Below are positions 1 to 5,312 of a DNA stretch of 5,312 bases, piece after piece. Positions within the stretch are counted from its first letter, which is position 1; every line of letters starts with the position of its first letter. The stretch lies in assembly GCA_027058255.1 (NCBI GenBank), contig JALUTE010000174.1, positions 1 through 5,312 of the forward strand. Direction: 5' to 3'. The translations under genes were made by a program, and so were the position numbers. A model generated the notes under the pieces. That model did no database searches, was not told the origin of the DNA, and was given only the letters and a program-made list of their open reading frames with translations. Source of the DNA: Methyloligella sp. GTDB taxonomy: Bacteria; Pseudomonadota; Alphaproteobacteria; Rhizobiales; JALUTE01.

Positions 1-2619
1 ATTTCCGCCGGACGCTTCGGCGCTGCGGGCGGCCAGGCTGGCGCCCGCGCCATCGGGCGAGGGCGAGGGCGGGGCGGGCGCGAGGCTGCCGCCGCCTGCG
101 GCCGTCTCGTTCATGGCGCGCCCGCCTGCCTCGGCTGGCCGCGGCGGCTGGGGCGCAAGGCCCGGCGGGACCGCTCCGTCTTCCTGCCGCGCCAGAACGC
201 GCGCCTCATCGCGGCCATTCGCCCCGTCTCTGGCGCTGCGAGCCGCCCAGCCTGCGGCGCCATTTCCGGCGGCACCGTTTCCGTCCTCGATCAATCTCGG
301 AGCCACCGGTGCGCTCGAGCGCCCGCCAAACAACAGAAGAATGCCGGCAATGACGATCAGCGCCAGAGAGGCCGCGAAGGCAACCGTCCGACGCCGCAGG
401 CGCCCCCAGGCGCGCCGGCTGCCGCTTTCCCTGACCACCAGCCAACGGCCCGTCGGCCTGTCCTCCTGGATCGGCATGGCGGTCGCGGCCGCCGTCTTGG
501 CCGTCGACATGGCTGCCGCCGCGATCTCGGGCGCACCCTCGACCTCGCCCGCACCGCGCCCGCCATCGGCCAGCGCGCCGCTCGCCGTCTCATCGCCCCG
601 CTCTACGGCCGCACGGGCTCCATCGCCGCCGGCCGCCGCTTCACGCCGCCCGTCGGGCCGCGCCTCGCGCGGCTCCGCGTCGGCCGCCTCTTTCTCGCGG
701 CTCTCGGATTTCTCGCTGCTCTGGGGCACCTCGGGCTTTGCCCCTCGCCCCGCGACCCATCGCAGCCGCTCCTGCAGGGTCGGCTTGCGTGCCGACGATG
801 CCGCGCGCGCCGCCCCATCCTCCGCGCCGTCCTCCGCCGAGCGCGCGGGGCCCGCCGCCGCCGGCGCATCCTCGCCACCTGCAGCGCTCTCGCCACCCGC
901 ATCACCCATCGCGCCAGGCGCGCCGGCGCCAACATCCTCGGCACTCACATCCTCGACGTCCGCCCCTGCCACCGCCTCCCTCGCCGGCGCCGCCGCCTCC
1001 GATCCCGCCGCGGCACTCGTCAGCCAGCCGGAAAGGCGCGACCATCCCCGCAGCACGGCCTCCGAGGCAAGCTCGATATGCGGGCCTTCTCCCTCGTCCC
1101 GCAGAACGGCGATATCCGCCTTCACGAGCTCGCCCAGAAGGCGGCGGGCGCCGCGCGGCAGATCGGCCAACGCGGCGGCGCGCCGCATGATGCGTCCGCG
1201 CGGGCCGCGATGAACAAGGGTGTCGAGAATGACGGCTCCGAGGGCCTCGATCTCGCTGGCACTTGCCTCGGCGCGCCGCAGAGCCTTTTCCGCGCCGTGG
1301 TCGATGGCGTTCTCGAGCGCGCTCCGCCCCCGCTCGGGATCGGCAAGGCGGCGATAGCCCTCGAGCGTCAGAATGCGCTCATTGCGCGGCGGATGGGCGC
1401 GAAACATCACGCGCAGCGCATAGGCGAGCCGCGGCAGGGCATCGTCGATGGCGGCGTCCTCCGCGATCGCCTCCACCAGAGCATCCTCGACCTCGAATCC
1501 CGCCCGCTCCGCCGGCCCGCGCACGATCTCGTCCAGGCTGTCGAACGGCATGGGGCGCAGCGCCACCTCCTCGAACAGGTAGCACAGGGCCTCGTCCGCC
1601 TGCAGGCGCGGCAGGGTCTCGGGCCTGAGCGCCATCACGGCCATGTAGGGCAGCTCGCCGCCAATGGCCGCGGCGAGGATGTCCTCGAAACGCTCCGCCT
1701 CGGCCCGATCCGAGAGATGATAGAGTTCCTCGACCTGGTCGATGGGGAGCAGCATCTGCCCTTCGGGCGCCTTCAACCGCTCGCGGACCTGAAAGCCGAG
1801 ATGGCCGACGAGCTGCTCCGCCGGCGCCTGGCGCACCAGATCGCTCCAGTCGCGCCAGCGCTCGGCATGCCCGCACAGCCCGGCGATGGACTTGGCGAAG
1901 GCATCGAGCGGCCTCACGCCCGGCCGGATCGTGGGAAAGATGATCCAGTCCTTCGTCCCTTGCGCGTTTTTCCCCCGCGCCAGACGCGAGAGCGCGCCGG
2001 CCCGCATCAGGGACGAGACGCCGCTGCCCGCCGGCCCCATCAGCGCCATGAGCCGCGCGCCCCCCTGCAGGCGCATGGCCTGCAATCGCTCGACGATGCG
2101 CTGGGCCTCCAGGCCGCGGCCGAAATAGATGCCGGCATCGTGCCGCGTGAAGGGCGCAAGGCCGGGATAGGGCACGGCCGGCTCCTCGCCATCGCGTCCG
2201 CGATCCCAGGCGAACAGAGCCTGATCCCGGCCCGTCACACCTTTCAGAATCTCGGCGAGGCGCCTGAGCGCTCCTGCACCCTCCGCCATGTCGAGCCGGA
2301 GCACGTCTCGGGCAATGAGCCCGTCGTCACGGCCGGTCTCGACGAGGGCGACCACGGTCTTGCCGCGCGCCCGGGCCGCCGCATACTCGCCGAAGCACCA
2401 TCGGCACCGCGACCATTGCGGCGTGACCACCAGCAGCACGGCGGCCGCATCCCTGATGGCGCCGCCGAGCAGGCGCTCGCGCTCCGCTTCCGCCGCGGCC
2501 CCGTCCTCGCTCCCCAGGCCCATGGATACCGGCTCGAAGCCTTCCGCTTCCAGCCAGGTGAACAGGCGCTCGGCCCGCCCACGGTCCTGTTCCGCATGGC
2601 TGACGAAGACCCGGGTCAT
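1..2619 (-). CDS. TIR - nSTAND1 NTPase - transmembrane protein, C-terminus outside the window
   Basis: The frame opens with ATG at 2619 and stays open to base 1, giving 873 codons without a stop; the 3' end is missing. Residues 1-128 look like a TIR domain: a first strand with FVSH at 5-8, and SRCRWCFGEY at 70-79, whose E78 matches the catalytic glutamate of NAD-cleaving TIRs (SxWCxxE). Residues 148-535 fit nSTAND1: PYPGLAPF (150-157), FGR (166-168), a P-loop GPAGSGVSS (195-203), a Walker B ending DQVEEL (294-299), and a family-typical end near LASEAVLRGW (517-526). The P-loop lysine is replaced by V201. Residues 534-735 are disordered (Ala, Gly, Glu, Arg). A hydrophobic helix (746-765) after an Arg-rich stretch predicts a cytoplasmic N-terminus and a Pro/Ala-rich part outside the membrane. 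An in-frame TGA upstream, with no other start after it, fixes the start. Inferred role: membrane-tethered immune or signalling effector. The unseen C-terminus may carry a sensor. Confidence 0.92.
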   Translation of the reverse strand, partial: MTRVFVSHAEQDRGRAERLFTWLEAEGFEPVSMGLGSEDGAAAEAERERLLGGAIRDAAAVLLVVTPQWSRCRWCFGEYAAARARGKTVVALVETGRDDGLIARDVLRLDMAEGAGALRRLAEILKGVTGRDQALFAWDRGRDGEEPAVPYPGLAPFTRHDAGIYFGRGLEAQRIVERLQAMRLQGGARLMALMGPAGSGVSSLMRAGALSRLARGKNAQGTKDWIIFPTIRPGVRPLDAFAKSIAGLCGHAERWRDWSDLVRQAPAEQLVGHLGFQVRERLKAPEGQMLLPIDQVEELYHLSDRAEAERFEDILAAAIGGELPYMAVMALRPETLPRLQADEALCYLFEEVALRPMPFDSLDEIVRGPAERAGFEVEDALVEAIAEDAAIDDALPRLAYALRVMFRAHPPRNERILTLEGYRRLADPERGRSALENAIDHGAEKALRRAEASASEIEALGAVILDTLVHRGPRGRIMRRAAALADLPRGARRLLGELVKADIAVLRDEGEGPHIELASEAVLRGWSRLSGWLTSAAAGSEAAAPAREAVAGADVEDVSAEDVGAGAPGAMGDAGGESAAGGEDAPAAAGPARSAEDGAEDGAARAASSARKPTLQERLRWVAGRGAKPEVPQSSEKSESREKEAADAEPREARPDGRREAAAGGDGARAAVERGDETASGALADGGRGAGEVEGAPEIAAAAMSTAKTAAATAMPIQEDRPTGRWLVVRESGSRRAWGRLRRRTVAFAASLALIVIAGILLLFGGRSSAPVAPRLIEDGNGAAGNGAAGWAARSARDGANGRDEARVLARQEDGAVPPGLAPQPPRPAEAGGRAMNETAAGGGSLAPAPPSPSPDGAGASLAARSAEASGGN

Positions 2620-2846
2620 GATGGCGCCCCACCCTCCCAGAAGGCCCCGAAAGAGACCGGATTGCCGTGCCGTAGCAACATGAAAACGGATTCCTCCCCC
2701 CGGCCGCGATCATTGTGCGCGCACGTGCCCGCCTCTGCGGACAGACTGGCCCCATCCGACCAAAACACAGCAATGTGGCAAAAACCATGCGGCGCGTCCC
2801 GGCCACGCGGCGTGGACCGCGAAGCTGGCCCCGCTGCCGCCCGGCC
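2620..2846 (-). promoter_or_regulatory. Intergenic gap ahead of the TIR-STAND gene; possible own promoter
   Basis: This 227-nt gap separates the phosphatase stop from the TIR-STAND start and holds no credible gene. It is the longest non-coding stretch in the window and contains its most A/T-rich patch (about 2754-2786). On the minus strand a -35-like TTGCCA (2781-2776) is followed after 16 nt by a poor -10-like TCGGAT (2759-2754). A small inverted repeat, CCACG-CCG-CGTGG on the minus strand (2815-2803), lies just after the phosphatase gene, with a run of five T at 2784-2780, too far away for a classical terminator. A perfect 10-bp palindrome, GTGCGCGCAC, lies at 2715-2724. A purine-rich stretch GGGAGGG (2638-2632) and GGTGGGG (2633-2627) could serve as the ribosome binding site. 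The gap suggests the TIR-STAND gene can be transcribed separately, but no element is strong alone. Confidence 0.3.
2803..2815 (-). repeat. Small inverted repeat downstream of the phosphatase gene
   Basis: Perfect 5-bp arms CCACG/CGTGG with a 3-nt loop; an alternative pairing, CGCGG with CCGCG around TCCACG, overlaps it. A five-T run follows only after 18 nt, so this is a weak attenuator or terminator candidate at best. In DNA this GC-rich such a hairpin can also arise by chance. Confidence 0.25.
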
Positions 2847-3632
2847 TCAGCCGGCGGGTTGTGGACGCACGGCCATCACGGTGGTGTTGTCCTGATAGGG
2901 GGCGCACATCTCCTCCACGCCCGCGAGCAGCGCCGCCACCACCGCCTCGGCACCGCCGCCGGCGCTTGCCGCAATCCGCGCCGCGATCGCATCGTCATCG
3001 AGGGTGTGAATGCCGTCGCTCGCAACGATCACCCAGTCCTCCGGCCCGAGGGCGAGCGGCGCATCGTGCAGGTCGACGAGCTCGATCTCGCCTCCCGTGA
3101 GGGCGGAACGCAGCGCATGGCGCTGGGGATGGGCGAGCGCCTCCTCGGGACGCATCTCCCCCTGAGCCACCATCTGGTCGAGAAGGGGCGCCAGCGAATG
3201 GTCCTCGTTGAGCCGCAGGAGCGCGCCATCGCGAAAGAGATAGAGCGGCGAATCGCCGACGCTGATCCAGCGCAGCCCATCGGGCGCGAAGAGGGCCGCG
3301 AGCATGGTGCAGCCCATGCCCTCGAGGGAGCGGTCCCGCGCCGTCTCCTCCCCGAGGGCCCGATTGGATGCGGCAAGCGCCTCCCGCAGCAGCGCCCCGT
3401 GGACGCACTCGCCATCGCCAACGCCGTGGCCGCGCTCGGCCATACAGGCCGCCACGAAGGCCCGGCAGGCGGTATCGCTGGCGCGCGCACCGCCCACATG
3501 GCCGCCCATGCCATCGGCGAGCACCGCGAGCAACAGACCCTCGCCGCCATCCGGCGCCACGGCGAAGGTGCAGGCGTCCTCCTGATGGGCGCGCGCACCA
3601 CGAATGGCGCCGCTTGCATGGTCGAAGGGCAT
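2847..3632 (-). CDS. PP2C-family protein Ser/Thr phosphatase
   Basis: A 261-residue soluble phosphatase, about the usual size for a stand-alone bacterial PP2C. The metal-site motifs are all present in order: RAHQED (14-19), LADGMGGHVGG (38-48), GCTML (107-111), SVGDSPLYLF (125-133), EDHSLA (143-148), VASDGI (203-208) and DNTTVMAV (248-255). Metal ligands D40, D206 and D248 are intact, so it should be an active Mn/Mg-dependent enzyme removing phosphate from Ser/Thr. No membrane segment or extra domain is seen. It begins 8 nt after the stop of the FHA-like gene, so co-translation is likely. The ATG at 3632 is chosen because only 13 residues precede the first motif; a TTG at 3665 in the same frame has a better ribosome binding site (GAGGAG, 3676-3671) and would add 11 residues and overlap the FHA gene. 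The fold resembles PppA-like phosphatases that oppose kinases working with FHA proteins. The opposing kinase is not in the window. Confidence 0.95.
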   Translation of the reverse strand: MPFDHASGAIRGARAHQEDACTFAVAPDGGEGLLLAVLADGMGGHVGGARASDTACRAFVAACMAERGHGVGDGECVHGALLREALAASNRALGEETARDRSLEGMGCTMLAALFAPDGLRWISVGDSPLYLFRDGALLRLNEDHSLAPLLDQMVAQGEMRPEEALAHPQRHALRSALTGGEIELVDLHDAPLALGPEDWVIVASDGIHTLDDDAIAARIAASAGGGAEAVVAALLAGVEEMCAPYQDNTTVMAVRPQPAG

Positions 3633-3640
3633 GGGCCTGC

Positions 3641-4483
3641 TCAAAGTGCGGTCAGCTCCGACCAATCGAACTCCTCGCCGCAGAACGGCACGAAGACGAG
3701 CTGGGTGTGCCCCATGGTGATGACGTCCATGGCCTGCAATGGCACGGCCGAGGTCGGCTTGTCCTCGTTCACCGAGACCACATTGGTCTTGGCCAGGTTG
3801 GGCACGAACAGGAACCGGCGCTCCGCCGCGTCATAGCGGATATAGGCCTGCTCCTCGGCCGAGATCGTATCGTCGCCGAAGTCGATGGGAATGCGCTGGC
3901 TCGGCGCGCGGCCGATGGTGTTGTTGCCCTCGAAGATGGGGCGGAAGGCGCCGAGCCCGGGTCCGCCGATGACCACGAGCCAGCCGACCACCGGGTCCTG
4001 GTGGAACTCGCTGCGCGAGACCTTGAGCGGCCCGCGCACCAGCCGCGTGCGCCCGCCGCCCGCCGCGCCCGCGCCCGGGCCGGGCCGCATGATCCGTGTC
4101 GGCGGCACCGGATCGCTCGCAGCCCCTGCGCCCGGCGCGCCCCCTTCGCCCGGCGCGCCCTGGCCCTGCCCCGAGGCGGCGGCAGGCGCACCGGCAGGCG
4201 GCGGCGTTGCAGCAGCGCTCGCGGGCGATGCGGGAGCCGTCACATCTCCCCCCGCGCCCGCAGACGCATCGCTGGCCGCGCCCGCATCCTTGTGGGCAAT
4301 CAGCGTCGTGCGCGCATCGTCACCGGCATCGCCAGCCGTGCGCATGCCGGCGCCCGCGGTTTGCGCCGGCGCCTCGCCCACCTCGCCCTGAATGGTCCGG
4401 AGCGCCCGCTGAAGCTGGGTGCGCACGCCCGGCTCGCCTGCATCCCGCCCCGCACCGTCGTTCCGATTCTCGTCCTCGGACAT
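3641..4483 (-). CDS. FHA-domain-like protein with long disordered N-terminus
   Basis: A 280-residue protein in two parts. Residues 1-155 are mostly low-complexity Ala/Gly/Pro with a short possible helix at 21-33. Residues 167-265 form an FHA-like beta domain: VVGWLVVIGG (165-174), the hallmark GR after NNTI (191-192), TISAEEQAYI (206-215), TNVVSVNED (233-241), and a closing strand TQLVFVPF (260-267). The usual SRxH histidine aligns with Q212, and the glycine after N234 is Val, so phosphothreonine binding may be altered. Three short T-x-(I/L)-hydrophobic motifs (T60, T129, T146) are candidate phosphorylation sites. The start at 4483 is preferred over ATG 4525 because GAGGAGGG lies 5 nt upstream. 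It probably acts as a phosphorylation-dependent adaptor, located between a membrane FHA protein and the phosphatase gene. Its partner is not known from the sequence. Confidence 0.85.
   Translation of the reverse strand: MSEDENRNDGAGRDAGEPGVRTQLQRALRTIQGEVGEAPAQTAGAGMRTAGDAGDDARTTLIAHKDAGAASDASAGAGGDVTAPASPASAAATPPPAGAPAAASGQGQGAPGEGGAPGAGAASDPVPPTRIMRPGPGAGAAGGGRTRLVRGPLKVSRSEFHQDPVVGWLVVIGGPGLGAFRPIFEGNNTIGRAPSQRIPIDFGDDTISAEEQAYIRYDAAERRFLFVPNLAKTNVVSVNEDKPTSAVPLQAMDVITMGHTQLVFVPFCGEEFDWSELTAL
3671..3676 (-). promoter_or_regulatory. GAGGAG ribosome-binding-like site inside the end of the FHA-like gene
   Basis: GAGGAG lies 5 nt before a TTG (3665) in the phosphatase frame, while the ATG at 3632 has only a weak AGCAGG nearby. 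It may drive a TTG start, or help reload ribosomes for the overlapping or adjacent phosphatase start. Confidence 0.35.
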
Positions 4484-4488
4484 CTCAT

Positions 4489-4496
4489 CCCTCCTC
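4489..4496 (-). promoter_or_regulatory. Strong Shine-Dalgarno site for the FHA-like gene
   Basis: GAGGAGGG on the minus strand, 5 nt ahead of ATG 4483, is the best ribosome binding site in the window. It decides the start of the FHA-like gene at 4483 instead of the in-frame ATG at 4525. Confidence 0.75.
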
Positions 4497-4552
4497 TCGC
4501 GCTCGTCTCGCGGGCCATCCCGCATCTCGCCGCGGCCGCACCGGATAGCCTT

Positions 4553-5215
4553 TCACTGCGCCCCGGCCCGCCCCGGACGATCGGCACCCTTGGGCGGAGC
4601 GGCGGCCTCCCGCTCCTCCGCCTCGTCCGAGCCGTGCTCCCCATTCGCCGCCAGATGCAGCCGCAGCCGCATGGCGCCGAGAGATACCGTCTCGCCGCCC
4701 CTGAGGACGGCCTGCGCAACCCGCTCGTCGTCGACGAGCACGCCATTGCCCGTCGCACCGCTCAGATCCGTGATCACCAGGCCACCACCGGGCGCCGAAT
4801 GCAGCACCGCATGATGCCTGTGCACCGTGCGATCCTGCAGGCGAATGTCGTTTTCTTCATGGCGTCCGATTCCGATCACGCCGCGCCGCACTTCGAGCCG
4901 CACATCCTCGCCGACGATCTCGAACCAGCCGGCGAGGCCGTCCTCGTCCTGCCCAGCCCCGCCGTCTCCGCTCGATGCCGCCGCCTGCGTCGGCGCGGAC
5001 CGCGCCTTCGAGCCGCCGGAAACGGCCTCGGCACCGGCCTCGGCACCGGCCGGGGCGGATGGCCTGTTCTGCGCCGCCCTTGCCTTTCCCCGCCCGCCGC
5101 GGCGGGCGAGCAGGATCATCATGACCGCCAGCGCAATCACCGCGCCGGCCGCGAGCGCAATGAGCCCATTGGGGGAGAGCTGGCCCAGCGCCTCGCTCAT
5201 GCTCGGCAGGGCCAT
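4553..5215 (-). CDS. Membrane-anchored FHA-domain protein
   Basis: A 220-residue protein. A hydrophobic helix at 17-38 (GLIALAAG to MMILLAR) is followed by Arg/Lys-rich residues, so it is a signal anchor with the body in the cytoplasm. A disordered Ala/Gly/Ser linker (about 42-92) leads to an FHA domain (about 97-190). Visible core: GIGR (115-118), a strand ending DIRLQD (123-128), VHRHHAVL (131-138), DLSGATGNGVLV (150-161), and a strand MRLRLHL (182-188). R118, H135 and N157-G158 match FHA phosphopeptide-binding positions, but the Ser of the SRxH motif is H132. The tail (190-220) is charged and disordered. It should tether a phosphothreonine partner to the membrane, possibly the same membrane that holds the TIR-STAND protein. 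The next gene starts 69 nt downstream on the same strand. Start uncertain: GTG 5221 (222 aa) and ATG 5200 (215 aa) are alternatives, none with a clear ribosome binding site. Confidence 0.9.
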   Translation of the reverse strand: MALPSMSEALGQLSPNGLIALAAGAVIALAVMMILLARRGGRGKARAAQNRPSAPAGAEAGAEAVSGGSKARSAPTQAAASSGDGGAGQDEDGLAGWFEIVGEDVRLEVRRGVIGIGRHEENDIRLQDRTVHRHHAVLHSAPGGGLVITDLSGATGNGVLVDDERVAQAVLRGGETVSLGAMRLRLHLAANGEHGSDEAEEREAAAPPKGADRPGRAGAQ

Positions 5216-5312
5216 CGCCACGACGGGCCCGCAGACGGCCGCGCCGGCTTGGCAAGGTTCTCCTTCTCATCGTTCTGCTCGCCGGCGCATGGATGAAGTC
5301 TTACCTGAGAGC
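5216..5312 (-). other. Right edge: leader or tail of an upstream minus-strand gene, unresolved
   Basis: These 97 bases cannot be assigned. One minus-strand frame is open from the edge to a TGA at 5199-5197, which forms an ATGA overlap with the alternative FHA start at 5200; its last stretch (AGEQNDEKENLAKPAR) has the high third-position GC of real genes here, but its edge-proximal part does not. A second frame ends at TGA 5269-5267, 51 nt before ATG 5215. A purine-rich AGAAGGAGAA follows that stop (about 5267-5258). The bases nearest the edge are less GC-rich than the rest, which also fits an intergenic region and would make the FHA gene the first of its operon. Confidence 0.3.

Noticed and set aside
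113..1213. Plus-strand open frame of 366 codons
   Set aside because: Ser/Ala/Pro/Arg-rich translation with no motif; it is antisense to the linker and membrane helix of the TIR-STAND gene.
2244..2806. Overlapping minus-strand open frames (2244-2597, 2327-2806) near the TIR start
   Set aside because: They are out of frame with the TIR domain and give Arg/Gly-rich sequence without motifs.
2780..2815. Rho-independent terminator after the phosphatase
   Set aside because: The hairpin has only 5-bp arms and the T-run lies 18 nt away, too far for a standard terminator; it is kept only as a weak inverted repeat.
1078..2895. Plus-strand open frame of 605 codons
   Set aside because: It lies in exact codon register opposite the TIR-STAND gene. 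Its protein is a His/Arg/Ala-rich mirror with no recognisable domain, whereas the minus strand gives clear TIR and STAND motifs.
2715..3836. Plus-strand open frame of 373 codons
   Set aside because: It is antisense to the PP2C gene, whose catalytic motifs are all present on the other strand.
4857..5270. Minus-strand frame starting near the AGAAGGAGAA stretch
   Set aside because: Despite a good ribosome-binding-like sequence, its protein is Arg/Gly-rich noise overlapping the well-supported FHA gene in another frame.
3368..5296. Plus-strand open frame of 642 codons
   Set aside because: It runs antisense across the phosphatase and both FHA genes. Its translation is Arg/Pro/Ala-rich with no fold, a usual by-product of very high GC content.
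1..5312. CRISPR array, tRNA, rRNA, insertion sequence or att-like repeats
   Set aside because: No spaced direct repeats, cloverleaf, transposase motif or terminal inverted repeats were seen on either strand.

Overview
This is a very GC-rich stretch (judged by eye) in which every convincing gene lies on the minus strand. The codon bias (G or C at most third positions) and the gene types suggest a high-GC proteobacterium, most likely an alphaproteobacterium. That assignment is an inference, because the window holds no RNA gene or housekeeping marker.

In transcription order (right to left) the layout is as follows. First comes a short right edge (about 5216-5312), probably the tail or leader of something outside the window. 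Next is a membrane-anchored FHA protein (5215-4553), then a second FHA-like protein with a long disordered N-terminus (4483-3641), then a PP2C-type Ser/Thr phosphatase (3632-2847). A 227-nt non-coding gap follows. After it comes a very large gene that starts at 2619 and runs off the left edge without a stop (at least 873 codons). This gene encodes a TIR domain, a STAND-type NTPase module of the nSTAND1 kind, a long disordered linker and one transmembrane helix. It is the main gene of the window, and it is easy to miss because its stop codon is outside and its complementary strand is also open for long distances.

Two FHA (phosphothreonine-reading) proteins and a PP2C (phospho-Ser/Thr-erasing) enzyme form a protein-phosphorylation switch. 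The writer, a Ser/Thr kinase, is not in the window and would be expected in the flanking DNA. Next to this switch, on the same strand, sits a membrane-tethered TIR-STAND protein with an apparently intact TIR catalytic motif but a Walker A motif whose invariant lysine is replaced by valine. A reasonable hypothesis is a signalling or defence module in which threonine phosphorylation gates a membrane-bound TIR effector. The FHA/PP2C pair also resembles the threonine-phosphorylation arm of type VI secretion clusters, but no secretion gene is visible here.
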